Shown: positions 26,804 through 36,876, numbered from the stretch's first letter. The stretch: 64,000 nt of DNA from an uncultured Bacilli bacterium (GCA_934148535.1 CAKPDF010000002.1:62001-126000); one strand, 5' to 3'. Translations and numbers: made by a program. The notes: generated by a model not told the origin, from the sequence alone.

Positions 26804-27331
26804 TTAGTTAATATTTTTATATAAACAATTATTCTTATAGTAATGCATAACTTCTATATTATCTCTTATTATTATCTCATTAAGTTCATCCTCATTAGCA
26901 ATGGAATTAATCATTATATCATCAAAGTTATCAAGATCTACATACCTAAGTTCATAGTTTCCATCAATTTCTTCTTTATCATAATTAGTATTACTCAAAT
27001 GATAAATTTCATCATTTGGAATATTGTAATAATATATCTCACTTAAAACATTTTTATTATCCTTACTTTTACTATAATACTTAATTACATAAAAGGGTTT
27101 TAATAAAGATGTATCTATATCAATACCAGTTTCCTCTAAAATTTCTCTATGTAAACACTGTTCTTTAGTCTCATTTATTTTTAAATGACCTCCAATAAAT
27201 TGATATACCTTTTTATAATATCCCATCAATACTTTATTTTCATGATTTATCATTATAGCCTTTGTTCTAGTTTCTACTTCATCTATATTATTAATATCTA
27301 TATTAGCTTCATTGTATATTTTCTCTTGCAT
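26804..27331 (-). CDS. NUDIX hydrolase
   Basis: 175 residues. The Nudix box is complete: GGHLKINETKEQCLHREILEETGI (about 65-90) fits G-x5-E-x7-R-E-x2-E-E-x-G. It hydrolyses a nucleoside diphosphate linked to another moiety; the flanking sequence does not reveal which. The N-terminal strand TRTKAIMINHENKVLMGYYKKVYQFIGG is typical. The last 25 residues form a helical tail. It is a single gene with no clear partner. Confidence 0.85.
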   Translation of the reverse strand: MQEKIYNEANIDINNIDEVETRTKAIMINHENKVLMGYYKKVYQFIGGHLKINETKEQCLHREILEETGIDIDTSLLKPFYVIKYYSKSKDNKNVLSEIYYYNIPNDEIYHLSNTNYDKEEIDGNYELRYVDLDNFDDIMINSIANEDELNEIIIRDNIEVMHYYKNNCLYKNIN

Positions 27332-27465
27332 AAAACTACTCTCCTTATCTTAGCCATTTAAATATATCATTTATTTTATAGATAGTCAAGATACCCTATC
27401 ATAATAAAACAAAGCCTTTAATAAAGATAATTATATAATATGTATTGTTTTTTTATAAATACATC

Positions 27466-27497
27466 AAAAAGAAAAAGACTACATTAAAGTCCTTTTC
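27466..27497 (-). terminator. Intrinsic terminator of the MarR-ABC operon
   Basis: On the minus strand GAAAAGGACT and AGTCTTTTTC pair by ten (one G-T) across a seven-base loop (27497-27471), then TTTTT. It overlaps the end region of the kinase gene at 27500. Confidence 0.8.
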
Positions 27498-27499
27498 TA

Positions 27500-28117
27500 C
27501 TAATCTTCTTTTTTACTATACTTAATATAAATATCTTTAATTAATTCTACAGTACCATCTATTCCTAAAATACTAGAATCAATCAAATAATCATAATCTC
27601 TAGCATTTCCCCAAGAATTAGACTTATCCTGAGATTCATAATATCTTTTGCGCATCTTATCTACTTCTTTTAATCTAGAATATGCTTCCTCATAAGAAAT
27701 ATTTTCTATTTCCATTTTCCTACCAATTTTAAATTCTAAATTATTAGAATAAATAAATATATTTATAACATTCTTTCTACCTTTTAGTATTTTATTAGAA
27801 TTTCTACCCAATATTACACAAGAACCAGTATCTGCTAAAGAAGTAATAGTACTACTTATTAAAGTTTGATATGTATCATCATTAAATGCCATTTCATTAC
27901 TACCAGTACTAATTAAATTTAATAACTTTATTATACCATTTCTTTTAACCTCATCATATTCTTCTAATTTAGAATAATTACATCCATTTTTTTCATATGT
28001 CTTATTTATTATTTCCTTATCATAGAAAGGAATATTTAAAGCATCTGCTAATTTTTGTCCTATATACTTACCACCAGATCCATATTCTCTTCCTATTGTT
28101 ATTACAATATTATTCAT
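27500..28117 (-). CDS. Cytidylate kinase-like family protein (AAA_26 type)
   Basis: 205 residues. The P-loop is variant (TIGREYGSGGKYIGQKLADALNIPFYDKEII), the mark of the cytidylate-kinase-2 family, which differs from the housekeeping Cmk. Later motifs include CVILGRNSNKIL and RMRKRYYESQDKSNSWGNARDYDYLIDSS. It is a presumed nucleoside or small-molecule kinase of unknown substrate. It is the last gene of the operon after the two ABC exporter subunits, 18 bases downstream, and may be linked to them by position only. Confidence 0.82.
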   Translation of the reverse strand: MNNIVITIGREYGSGGKYIGQKLADALNIPFYDKEIINKTYEKNGCNYSKLEEYDEVKRNGIIKLLNLISTGSNEMAFNDDTYQTLISSTITSLADTGSCVILGRNSNKILKGRKNVINIFIYSNNLEFKIGRKMEIENISYEEAYSRLKEVDKMRKRYYESQDKSNSWGNARDYDYLIDSSILGIDGTVELIKDIYIKYSKKED

Positions 28118-28135
28118 ATTATTTTCCTTTCTATT

Positions 28136-30487
28136 CTATAACTCAAACTGTGAATTATATAGATCCGCATAAAATCCCTTCTGTTTCATAAGTTCATCAT
28201 GTGATCCAGTCTCTATAATATTCCCATCTTTCATTACTAAAATTAAATCTGCATTTTTAATTGTAGACAATCTATGTGCAATAATAAATGAAGTTCTACC
28301 CTCAGTTAATTTATCCATTGCCTTTTGAACCAACTCCTCTGTTCTAGTATCAACATTAGAAGTAGCCTCATCCAAAATCAAAAATGGAGCATCTTTTATC
28401 ATACCACGTGCTATTGTTAGCAATTGTCTCTGACCTGCTGAAACACTATCATTATCAGATATAACTGTATCATATCCCATTGGTAATGTTCTAATGAAAT
28501 GATCTAATCCCACAGTTTTACATACTTCTTCTATTTTTTCATTGCTAACATCTTCTCTATTATAAACAATATTCTCCTTTAAAGTACCATTAAATAACCA
28601 AGTATCTTGAAGAACCATTGTAAATAAATCATGAATATTTTCTCTAGATAATTCTTTAGTAGAAATACCATCTATTTTAATATCACCATTAGATATATCA
28701 TAAAACTTCATAAGTAAATTTACCATTGTCGTCTTACCAGCACCAGTAGGACCAACTATTGCAATCTTTTGGCCTGGCATTGCTTTTGCACTAAAGTTTT
28801 TAATAGTAGGTTTATCATTACCAGCATAAGTAAATTCTACATTCTTAAATTCAATCTTACCCTTAACATCTTTTAACTCTAATTTTTTGCAAACTTTTTC
28901 TTCACTTGGCATTTCAATTTCATCTAAAAACTCAAATACCCTCTCACTAGCAGCAGCCGTTGACTGTAATGATGTCATTGCTTGCGCTATTTGTGATAAA
29001 GGAGAAGTAAATAATCTTACATAAGTAATAAACGCTACTATTACCCCAAAACTTATAACATTATTTATAGTAAGTAATGCACCAACTATACATACACAAA
29101 CATATCCAAAATTACCAATAAAACTCATCATAGGCATCATCAATCCTGATAAAAATTGACTCTTTCTATTAGCATTATATACTTTTTCATTATATTCATC
29201 AAATTTCTTATCTGCTAACTTTTGACCATTATAAGCTTTAACTACATTTAATCCTGAATATACTTCTTCAATATGTCCATTCAAATTTCCTAACTCAACT
29301 TGTCTAGACACAAAGTATTTTTGAGATTTTCCCAATACTGCAAACATAAAAATAAATCCAAATAAACTAGATAATATTGCAGTTATAGCCATTATCCAAT
29401 TAGTAACAAACATCATTATTATTGTACCTATAAACAATGTTATAGCACTAACTAAAGTAGATAATGATTGATTCATTGATTGCGCTATAGTATCAACATC
29501 ATTAGTAACCCTAGATAATGTATCACCTATAACATGAGTATCAAAATATTGTAGTGGTAATTTATTTATTTTATGAGAAATATTTCCTCTCAACTTATTA
29601 GCAAATTTATTGGATACTACTGTCATAGAAATAGATTCTATATAATTAAATAGTGCACTCAATAAATATAAACATACCAAAAATAACACTATAGATTTAA
29701 TCTTTGACATATCCATATTTGGTTCAATTACTTTTCTTATACTCTTAGGTAAAGTATCCAATATTTTATACACATCAGTACTCTTAGTATTTTTTGACAC
29801 ACTACTCATTATAGTAGAAAACTTAGCCAAATCTTCACTAGATATATTAGTTTTATCTATTGTTATATCATTAAATAATACCTTAGAAATATTTTCTGGT
29901 ATAATAATATTTCCCTTAACATCAGTATTATTCAACTCACCTAAAGTATTTAATAACTCTATTTTCTCTTTAGTAGATATTTCTACCCCATTATAAGTAG
30001 TAGTAGGTAAAATTATATCTAATATTTCTTCATTTAAACCAGTAAGTAAAGACATATTATCTGCATTAAAATTTGACATAATATTTTGAAATTCTTGTTT
30101 ATCATTATCAGATATAGAAGAAGATGTCATAATTTTCATAGCAGATTCCTCATTTAAATCTAAACTTAATATTTCATTTATTCTTACCTTAAATTCATCT
30201 GATTTATAATAATCAGTTAAAGTTGTAGTAAGTTTCTCTAAATTCTTAGTATTAACAACTAATCCCTCTGATATTGTATCAGTTAATTTCGATAACTTAT
30301 TAGGAGAAAAAATTGATAATACTGATGAAAATGCCGCTAAAAGAAGTGAAATTATTATCAAAATATGAAATGGTTTTAGCTCTTTTATAAGTCTTGTTAT
30401 AGCCTGTTTAAAATTCTTTGCCTTCTCTATAGGAGCAGGACCCATACCTGGACCACGTCTTGGGGCTTTTTTACTATTATTCTCCAT
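28136..30487 (-). CDS. ABC exporter subunit with large extracytoplasmic insert
   Basis: 783 residues, longer than the usual 580-600. After the first membrane helix (about 42-62) comes an insert of about 200 residues (63-268) before the second, presumably outside the cell. The remaining five helices follow. The ATPase domain (from about 540) has Walker A GPTGAGKTT, signature VSAGQRQLL (Ser-Ala-Gly rather than Ser-Gly-Gly), Walker B FLILDEATSNVD and H-loop IIAHRLS. The catalytic Glu is present, so this is the competent site of the heterodimer with the subunit upstream, which overlaps it by 11 bases. Confidence 0.9.
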   Translation of the reverse strand: MENNSKKAPRRGPGMGPAPIEKAKNFKQAITRLIKELKPFHILIIISLLLAAFSSVLSIFSPNKLSKLTDTISEGLVVNTKNLEKLTTTLTDYYKSDEFKVRINEILSLDLNEESAMKIMTSSSISDNDKQEFQNIMSNFNADNMSLLTGLNEEILDIILPTTTYNGVEISTKEKIELLNTLGELNNTDVKGNIIIPENISKVLFNDITIDKTNISSEDLAKFSTIMSSVSKNTKSTDVYKILDTLPKSIRKVIEPNMDMSKIKSIVLFLVCLYLLSALFNYIESISMTVVSNKFANKLRGNISHKINKLPLQYFDTHVIGDTLSRVTNDVDTIAQSMNQSLSTLVSAITLFIGTIIMMFVTNWIMAITAILSSLFGFIFMFAVLGKSQKYFVSRQVELGNLNGHIEEVYSGLNVVKAYNGQKLADKKFDEYNEKVYNANRKSQFLSGLMMPMMSFIGNFGYVCVCIVGALLTINNVISFGVIVAFITYVRLFTSPLSQIAQAMTSLQSTAAASERVFEFLDEIEMPSEEKVCKKLELKDVKGKIEFKNVEFTYAGNDKPTIKNFSAKAMPGQKIAIVGPTGAGKTTMVNLLMKFYDISNGDIKIDGISTKELSRENIHDLFTMVLQDTWLFNGTLKENIVYNREDVSNEKIEEVCKTVGLDHFIRTLPMGYDTVISDNDSVSAGQRQLLTIARGMIKDAPFLILDEATSNVDTRTEELVQKAMDKLTEGRTSFIIAHRLSTIKNADLILVMKDGNIIETGSHDELMKQKGFYADLYNSQFEL

Positions 30488-32240
30488 TCTCTAACTCCTC
30501 CTTTGATAATTGTGATAAAGCAATTTCTTTATAAACTTCGCAATTTTTTAATAATTCCTTATGGGTTCCAATTCCGGCAACCTCACCGTTATCTAACACT
30601 ATTATAGTATCAGCATTCATTATTGTTCCTATTCTTTGCGCTACTATTATACTTGTAGCATTTTTTGTATATTTCTTTAATTCATGTCTTAAAACAGAAT
30701 CAGTTTTATAGTCAAGTGCTGAAAATGAATCATCAAATATATATATTTCTGGATCTCTTGCTATTGCTCTAGCAATTGATAATCTTTGTTTCTGACCTCC
30801 AGAAACATTAGTACCACCAGAAGATATATGAGTATTATATTTATCATCCATTTTTAAAACAAACTCTTCTGCTTGTGCTACTTTTATTGCTTCTTTAATC
30901 TTTTTATCACTTATTTCTTTTCCATTATCACCATAACTTACATTTGATGAAACAGTACCATCAAAAATAACTGCCTTCTGAGGAACATACGCAATCTTAT
31001 TATGTAAAAATTCTTCCTTATAATCTTTTACATTGATTCCATCTACTAATACCTCGCCATCAGTTACATCATAAAATCTTGGAATCAAATTAATTAAAGT
31101 AGACTTACCACTACCAGTAGAACCTATAAATGCCACAGTTTCACCCTTATTTGCTTTAAATGAAATATCTTTTAATAAATACTCTTCAGCATCAGGATAT
31201 TTAAACGATACATTTTTAAATTCAACACAACCCTTTAATTTTGTCTTATTAGATGATATGTTTCCATCCTTAATACTTATCTCTGTATCTAATACTTCAT
31301 TTATTCTTTTAGCAGATACTTGTGCTCTTGGTAACATCATAAATATCATAGCTAACATCAAAAATGCCATTATTATTTGCATTGCATAAGAAGAAAATAC
31401 AACCATATTTCCAAATAATGTCAATTTATCAGCAAGCATCGCATCCTTAATTAATGTAGCACCAACAAAATATATTGATAAAGTCAAAAAATACATTACC
31501 AAATACATTACTGGTGACATTATAGAAAAACATTTCTGATTAAATAATTGTAAATTAGTTAAATCATTATTTACCTTATTAAACTTTTCTTCTTGATAAT
31601 CTTCAGCATTAAATGCTCTCACAACTCTAATGCCAGTCAAATTCTCTCTAGTAACATTATTTAACTTATCAGTTAATTTTTGTACTATTTTAAATCTAGG
31701 CATTACTATTAACATTAAACATATTATTACAGTTAATAAAACCGCTACCGCTATAGCAGTAATAATACTCCATTCAACACTCTTATTTAATATTTTTGTT
31801 ATAGCCCATATTGCAGTTATTGGAGCCTTTATTAATAATTGTAATCCCATTGCAATTAGCATTTCTACTTGAGTAATATCATTAGTAGTTCTTGTAATCA
31901 AACTAGATGTTTGAAACTTTTTAACCTCTTGCATAGGTAAACTTTCTACTTTAGTAAATAACTTTTTCCTAGTTTTAAGAGAAAAAGTAGCAGAAATATT
32001 AGCCGCTAAATATCCAACAAATATTGAAGATAATAAACTACCAAAAGCACATAGTAGCATATATCCCCCATTTATTAAGATATCCTTCATTTTACTACCT
32101 TCTGTTTGTACAAGTACTGTTATCTGCTGCATATAATCAGGCATTTTTAATTCTAACCATACTTGTATAAATATTAATACAAAACATATCATGGCATAAC
32201 ACCATTCTTTTTTTGTTATATTTTTTAATAGTTTTAACAT
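30477..32240 (-). CDS. ABC exporter subunit with degenerate ATPase site
   Basis: 587 residues. Six-helix membrane domain (1-320) and ATPase domain with Walker A GSTGSGKST, signature NVSGGQKQRLSIARAI and Walker B EIYIFDDSFSALD. The residue after Walker B is Asp, not Glu, and the H-loop His is Gln (IIVAQRIG). This is the asymmetric layout of LmrCD/EfrAB-like heterodimeric multidrug exporters. It is paired with the subunit at 28136 and regulated by the MarR gene upstream. Confidence 0.92.
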   Translation of the reverse strand: MLKLLKNITKKEWCYAMICFVLIFIQVWLELKMPDYMQQITVLVQTEGSKMKDILINGGYMLLCAFGSLLSSIFVGYLAANISATFSLKTRKKLFTKVESLPMQEVKKFQTSSLITRTTNDITQVEMLIAMGLQLLIKAPITAIWAITKILNKSVEWSIITAIAVAVLLTVIICLMLIVMPRFKIVQKLTDKLNNVTRENLTGIRVVRAFNAEDYQEEKFNKVNNDLTNLQLFNQKCFSIMSPVMYLVMYFLTLSIYFVGATLIKDAMLADKLTLFGNMVVFSSYAMQIIMAFLMLAMIFMMLPRAQVSAKRINEVLDTEISIKDGNISSNKTKLKGCVEFKNVSFKYPDAEEYLLKDISFKANKGETVAFIGSTGSGKSTLINLIPRFYDVTDGEVLVDGINVKDYKEEFLHNKIAYVPQKAVIFDGTVSSNVSYGDNGKEISDKKIKEAIKVAQAEEFVLKMDDKYNTHISSGGTNVSGGQKQRLSIARAIARDPEIYIFDDSFSALDYKTDSVLRHELKKYTKNATSIIVAQRIGTIMNADTIIVLDNGEVAGIGTHKELLKNCEVYKEIALSQLSKEELENGE

Positions 32241-32247
32241 AATTTTC

Positions 32248-32276
32248 TAGATATATTGGCAACTTATATATATCTA
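32248..32276. promoter_or_regulatory. Second candidate MarR site, inverted repeat between marR-type gene and exporter
   Basis: TAGATATAT and ATATATCTA (nine-base perfect arms) flank an 11-base centre containing TGGCAACT. The same octamer occurs in the promoter operator at 32765-32780. It lies over the end of the regulator gene and before the first exporter gene. Confidence 0.45.
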
Positions 32277-32747
32277 TTCTCTCCTTTCTTTTTCTTCTTT
32301 TAGATTATTTATCATTTTATTTAATACGCTAGAAAATATAGATATATCTTCCGCACTAATATTTTTAGTAATAATACTTTCTAACTCTTTTACTTTATGC
32401 TCTCCAACATTAAATAGTCTTTCCGCATTTTTATTTAAAATAATTCTTTTAGCCCTTGCATCAGATGGATGAGTAATTCTTTCTAATATACCATTTTTTT
32501 CCATAGTCTGTAGCACTCCCGATACAGTAGCTCTCCTTAGATTTAATACATTTTCTAAATCCTTCTGGTATATTTCTTTATTTTCATTCTCTTTTATATA
32601 CTCTATTATTTCCATTTGTGTTGGTGTCAATACAGAATTTATCTTTTCTTTTTTAACCTTAGTTATAAAGTCTTCATCTTTAGTAAAATACCTTACTACT
32701 AATTTATGTAATGTCTTTACTTGATATAATATTCTATTCTCTCTCAT
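32274..32747 (-). CDS. MarR-family transcriptional regulator
   Basis: 157 residues. Winged helix: LTPTQMEIIEYI, then KDLENVLNLRRATVSGVLQTMEKNGILERITHPSDARAKRIILNKN, where the wing contains the conserved D-x-R. Flanking helices form the dimer. It is the first gene of an operon with the two exporter subunits and the kinase, with its own promoter and an operator-like palindrome at the start site, so autorepression is likely. The inducing ligand is unknown. Confidence 0.92.
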   Translation of the reverse strand: MRENRILYQVKTLHKLVVRYFTKDEDFITKVKKEKINSVLTPTQMEIIEYIKENENKEIYQKDLENVLNLRRATVSGVLQTMEKNGILERITHPSDARAKRIILNKNAERLFNVGEHKVKELESIITKNISAEDISIFSSVLNKMINNLKEEKERRE

Positions 32748-32764
32748 ATCTACACCTCTATTTG

Positions 32765-32810
32765 TTAGTTGCCATACTAATATAATATGCTAATACCTAA
32801 TTTTTGTCAA
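32765..32810 (-). promoter_or_regulatory. Promoter and MarR-type operator of the exporter operon
   Basis: Perfect TTGACA (32810-32805), 17-base spacer, TATTAT (32787-32782). The palindrome TTAGTTGCCATACTAA (32765-32780, five-base arms) covers the predicted start site, where a bound repressor would block transcription. Confidence 0.75.
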
Positions 32811-32831
32811 TACCCTTACAATATTTTTAAT

Positions 32832-32864
32832 AAAAAAATACTAAGGTCTTTTAACCCTAGTATT
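32832..32864 (-). terminator. Intrinsic terminator overlapping the stop of the gene at 32841
   Basis: On the minus strand AATACTAGG and CCTTAGTATT pair with one bulge, followed by T6. The stem includes the last codons and the stop of the gene. Confidence 0.65.
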
Positions 32865-33680
32865 AGAACTTTCAAATTTAGGTATACTATCCACAAGGTT
32901 TGGAAAATAAACAGCAAGTTCTTCCTCACTACACTTTGCAAGAGTTTCTTTATAAAAACTATTTACATAGTCAACACCAAATACCTTCTCCTCTAAATCA
33001 GGAAATATAATTCTCTCATCTACTGGGATATCAGATATTCCTTGAATAGAATTATCACAATATTCATTAGAATTATTAATTGTAACTTTATTACTTAAAG
33101 TAAAATATTCACCCCTAGTATCTCTAGCTTTCATCTGAGTTACCTTAATTTCTGGCATACCACTATCTTTATATAATCTAGTATTTTCCTCACTAACCTC
33201 TATTCCATTCTTATCAAAAACCATATCACTATTAGAATTAGCACCATCAATATAAATATGATCAAAAATTTGATCTATAGAATTATCTTTAAATATCTTA
33301 CCAGAGTTTTTAAAAGAATATCCTAACCCATTACGAGACACACGAAACATAACTGTATCATTAGTAAAAAAGAAATCTAAAAGTAATTTAGAAAATGGTG
33401 TCTCATAGCCAAGACTAATCAAACAAATTTTACCTTTATCTTCAACAATAACTTTATTAATATCATTAAAAGTATTATTAAAAAGAACATCTGCAAACAA
33501 TCTAACAATTGTATAAAGGATACCTTCATTTTTAATACCACTATAGTTCAAAATCTTTCTAAATAATTCTACACTTAATTTTAATTTTTCATCATCAGAT
33601 AATTGCACATTTTGATTATTAAGTTCCAAAATATTTTCAAGTGATTTTTTAATTTTCTCAATATCATTATTTACTTTCAT
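32841..33680 (-). CDS. Lineage-specific hypothetical protein, family A copy 2
   Basis: 279 residues, no signal peptide or membrane segment. It shares a pattern with the gene just upstream: LSDDEKLKLSVELFRKILNYSGIKNEGILYTIVRLFADVLF here against LSDEEKLSMSIQLFRDCLLRSGVTNVGTIYILTRLFASVPF there, plus a similar ending (YFPNLVDSIPKFES against FLPIVDSFEKV). The pair therefore arose by tandem duplication and strong divergence. It starts 14 bases inside the upstream gene. I recognise no wider family. Confidence 0.7.
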   Translation of the reverse strand: MKVNNDIEKIKKSLENILELNNQNVQLSDDEKLKLSVELFRKILNYSGIKNEGILYTIVRLFADVLFNNTFNDINKVIVEDKGKICLISLGYETPFSKLLLDFFFTNDTVMFRVSRNGLGYSFKNSGKIFKDNSIDQIFDHIYIDGANSNSDMVFDKNGIEVSEENTRLYKDSGMPEIKVTQMKARDTRGEYFTLSNKVTINNSNEYCDNSIQGISDIPVDERIIFPDLEEKVFGVDYVNSFYKETLAKCSEEELAVYFPNLVDSIPKFESSNTRVKRP

Positions 33681-34524
33681 TTTTGTCCTCCTTATTAAAA
33701 CTAAGACAATGTTTTTTTATCTTATCTATTCTAACCTTTTCAAAACTATCCACTATAGGTAAAAAATATTTCTTAAGGTTTCGAGAATTAGAATATAACA
33801 CTTTATAAAATAACTCATCATAATCATTGTTACCCTTAACATTTTCTTCTAAAGTTGGAAATACTATTAAATCATTTTCACTCAAATATTCATATTTTTT
33901 ATCACTTGCAACTTCTTTACCATATACTGTAACTACGTTACTTATAGCACAAGAATATAATTCTCTAGACCAATAATTATCTAAATCATCTTCTAATCTA
34001 GAATATTTTCTATATAAATTAACGTAAGAAGCTTTAGTAAAAGATGGCTTCATTACAGATGATTCCCATACTTCAAAGCCAAAATCATCTAAATACATTT
34101 TTGTCTCTACATCATTATTATTTTTCATTGTTATTTTTGCAGACAACTCTAATGGTTTTTGACAAATATTTAAATTAACCTCTTTCTCTTGAGCTTGCTT
34201 ATATGTTATTGACATTTCTCTAAATGCTTCACTTCCAAAATATATATTTAAATAACTAGTATTATTTTCATTTGTTATTTTTAATATTTTCCCATTAAAT
34301 TCTATTCTTTTATCATCATCAAATGGAACACTTGCAAATAATCTAGTTAAAATATAAATCGTACCTACATTTGTTACACCACTTCTTAGTAAACAATCTC
34401 TAAATAATTGTATTGACATTGATAATTTTTCTTCATCTGATAACTCTATCTTATTAAATTTTAATTTGTTAATTATGTCAAATAATACACTAATTTCTAA
34501 AGATAAATATTCATTATTATTCAT
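33667..34524 (-). CDS. Lineage-specific hypothetical protein, family A copy 1
   Basis: 285 residues, cytosolic by sequence. The helical N-terminal 75 residues contain the family A block; the rest is mixed alpha/beta with several aromatic residues. It is followed with a 14-base overlap by its paralogue, so the two are probably made together. GAGGGG precedes the ATG. It lies beside mnmA, but the spacing (70 bases) gives no functional link. Confidence 0.7.
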   Translation of the reverse strand: MNNNEYLSLEISVLFDIINKLKFNKIELSDEEKLSMSIQLFRDCLLRSGVTNVGTIYILTRLFASVPFDDDKRIEFNGKILKITNENNTSYLNIYFGSEAFREMSITYKQAQEKEVNLNICQKPLELSAKITMKNNNDVETKMYLDDFGFEVWESSVMKPSFTKASYVNLYRKYSRLEDDLDNYWSRELYSCAISNVVTVYGKEVASDKKYEYLSENDLIVFPTLEENVKGNNDYDELFYKVLYSNSRNLKKYFLPIVDSFEKVRIDKIKKHCLSFNKEDKNESK

Positions 34525-34594
34525 AACAGACCCCTCATTTCGTTAATTGCTTAATACTATAGCATAACCGTACCAATTTGTCTACATATTTAGT

Positions 34595-35698
34595 TTATAA
34601 ATACCATAATTTTTTATTATTCTTTCTAACTTCTTTTATTATTCCTCCACCTAAACACTCTTCCCCTAAATAAAATACACAAGCCTGACCTGGAGTTACT
34701 GATTTTACTCCTTGTGAATAAGTTACTAAAATATTTCCATCATCCAACCAATTTAATTGAACATCATTATCTTGTTGACGATATCTAAATTTAGCACTAC
34801 ATTTTTCAATTTTTTTATCACCTAACCAATTAACTGTATCTACTATACAAGAATCAGTTATTAAATAATCATTATCTTCACCGATACAAACATACAAAAT
34901 ATTTTTATTTAAATCTTTTCCAACTACAAACATTCTATCTTTGTATCCACCAATATCCAAGCCCCTTCTTTGACCTATTGTATAGTTCATAAGTCCTATA
35001 TGTTTACCAATTACTTCTTTAGTATCAATATTTACAATATCACCAGGTTGATTAGGTAAATAATTTTTCAAAAAGTTAGAAAAGTTTCTTTCTCCTATAA
35101 AACATATTCCAGTAGAGTCTTTCTTTTTAGCAGTTATAAGCCCGTATTCACTAGCCATCTTTCTTACATCAGGTTTTAACATATCGCCAATTGGAAATAA
35201 AACATTCTTTAATTGTTCCTTACTAACTTGAGACAAAAAGTAAGTTTGATCTTTATTATCATCTATTCCTCTTAATAATTTTCCATCTTTTATTCTAGCA
35301 TAATGACCTGTAGCAATATAATCAGCTCCTAATTTAACAGCTTCTTTAGCAAACATATCAAACTTAATATATTTATTGCACATTATATCTGGGTTAGGAG
35401 TTCTTCCTTTTTTTAATTCATCAAGAAAATATGTAAAAACATAATCCCAATATTCTTTAACAAAATCTTTTCTATATAAAGGTATACCTAATTTATCACA
35501 TACTTTTTTAGCATCATTATAATCTTCTTCTTGAGGACAAATACCAGAATCAGTAGTTGGAGCATCCATCTCTCCATCTGCTAAAGAATCCCAGTTTCTC
35601 ATAAATAATCCAATAACCTCATATCCTTGTTGCTTTAGTAATAATGCCGAAACGCTACTATCTACTCCACCACTCATTCCTACTACTACTTTTTTCAT
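34595..35698 (-). CDS. mnmA: tRNA-uridine 2-sulfurtransferase MnmA
   Basis: 367 residues. It makes 2-thiouridine at the wobble position of tRNAs for Lys, Glu and Gln. The PP-loop is VVVGMSGGVDSSVSALLL. The catalytic Cys pair is NPDIMCNKYIKF (about 105) and STGICFIGER (about 200). Other conserved blocks are YIATGHYARI, GIDDNKDQTYFLSQV, NYTIGQRRGLDIGG and the C-terminal beta-barrel ending GGGIIKEV. It has a good start after GGAGGAGAG. Single housekeeping gene among lineage-specific ones. Confidence 0.97.
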   Translation of the reverse strand: MKKVVVGMSGGVDSSVSALLLKQQGYEVIGLFMRNWDSLADGEMDAPTTDSGICPQEEDYNDAKKVCDKLGIPLYRKDFVKEYWDYVFTYFLDELKKGRTPNPDIMCNKYIKFDMFAKEAVKLGADYIATGHYARIKDGKLLRGIDDNKDQTYFLSQVSKEQLKNVLFPIGDMLKPDVRKMASEYGLITAKKKDSTGICFIGERNFSNFLKNYLPNQPGDIVNIDTKEVIGKHIGLMNYTIGQRRGLDIGGYKDRMFVVGKDLNKNILYVCIGEDNDYLITDSCIVDTVNWLGDKKIEKCSAKFRYRQQDNDVQLNWLDDGNILVTYSQGVKSVTPGQACVFYLGEECLGGGIIKEVRKNNKKLWYL

Positions 35699-35766
35699 AT
35701 ACTCTCCTCCAATACCACTTGATTATATCATTATTAATAAATAAATGCAAACAAAAAGAAAACAGA

Positions 35767-36876
35767 TTACTCAAAATACTGTTCCTGCTGTTTTCTTTCT
35801 AATTTTCTTGTTTTAATCAATTTATTAGCACTGTCTTTAGACATCATACTTTGTAACACATCTTCAAAATCTTTTTTACTTGAATTAATTACATTATAGA
35901 AATTACTATCACTAGATCTATAACTAACTAATTCTAAATAATATTTTAACTGTTTATTATCTTTTAATTTTAAACTCAAGTTATCAATAGCACTATCGCA
36001 TTCAATTAAACATTTAATTACCTCATCATATAAAGTAATTAAATCCGCATACATACACTCCATATCTATCTTATTATAATCAATATCAGGAACTACACAT
36101 AAATCATGTAATAATTCATAACTAGGTAATGATTCAGGATCAAATAGTAAACTATTACAACAAATACTAATATCAAAATCATTAGTAGTACCTTTAGCAA
36201 ATTTAATAACAAACTTAACATCTTTAGCATCATACGTATAAGTGTCTTCACCTAATTTACTATAATTATCTTTTTCTCCATCACATAAAGTACCAATAAC
36301 CATATATCTTTGTTTCTTGTCTTTAAATTTATTAGTATTTTTAACAACACTTATAGCATAATTGCCATCTAAAATTAAACCTTCTTCAAAAAGCACTTTA
36401 AAAATACCACGTTTTTTTAAAGCAAATAAATTAAATATAATTTTAGATATTTGTTCTTCATCATCTATACTATTCAAATAATTAACAAAAGCAAAATAAC
36501 TTGCACTATTGTTAAAAAATCCATTATTGCAATGAATAGTATGCAATAAATTATAGAATTTATCCTTATTTTTAAGCATTTCACTTAAAAATACCTTATG
36601 ATGATTAATAAGACTAATATAATATATTTTTAAAGGTGATTTTATTTTAATATCTTTCATATTTTCTAATTTAATACTACAAAAACTTATAAAATCATCC
36701 ATATTAAAAACATATTTATAATCTCTATTTAACATTTCATTTCTGGAATTTATAACGTCATAATAATATTGATATTCATTTTTGAAATCTAGAAAATCAT
36801 CTCTTGCTTCTTTACTTAAACCTGCTATTCCTATAGCAGCATCAATATCTAATCTAAATCCAGTTTCATTTTCCAT
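35767..36876 (-). CDS. Lineage-specific hypothetical protein, family B copy 2
   Basis: 369 residues, no signal peptide. It shares with the next gene upstream the block LLFDPESLPSYELLHDLCVVPDIDYNKID (about 255-285; upstream copy LVFDPSSLPNREELYDSRVLPEIGYEEIA) and a similar helical C-terminal region. The C terminus is highly charged (LIKTRKLERKQQEQYFE). The two genes form a second tandem pair, on the other side of mnmA from family A. The function is unknown. Confidence 0.7.
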   Translation of the reverse strand: MENETGFRLDIDAAIGIAGLSKEARDDFLDFKNEYQYYYDVINSRNEMLNRDYKYVFNMDDFISFCSIKLENMKDIKIKSPLKIYYISLINHHKVFLSEMLKNKDKFYNLLHTIHCNNGFFNNSASYFAFVNYLNSIDDEEQISKIIFNLFALKKRGIFKVLFEEGLILDGNYAISVVKNTNKFKDKKQRYMVIGTLCDGEKDNYSKLGEDTYTYDAKDVKFVIKFAKGTTNDFDISICCNSLLFDPESLPSYELLHDLCVVPDIDYNKIDMECMYADLITLYDEVIKCLIECDSAIDNLSLKLKDNKQLKYYLELVSYRSSDSNFYNVINSSKKDFEDVLQSMMSKDSANKLIKTRKLERKQQEQYFE

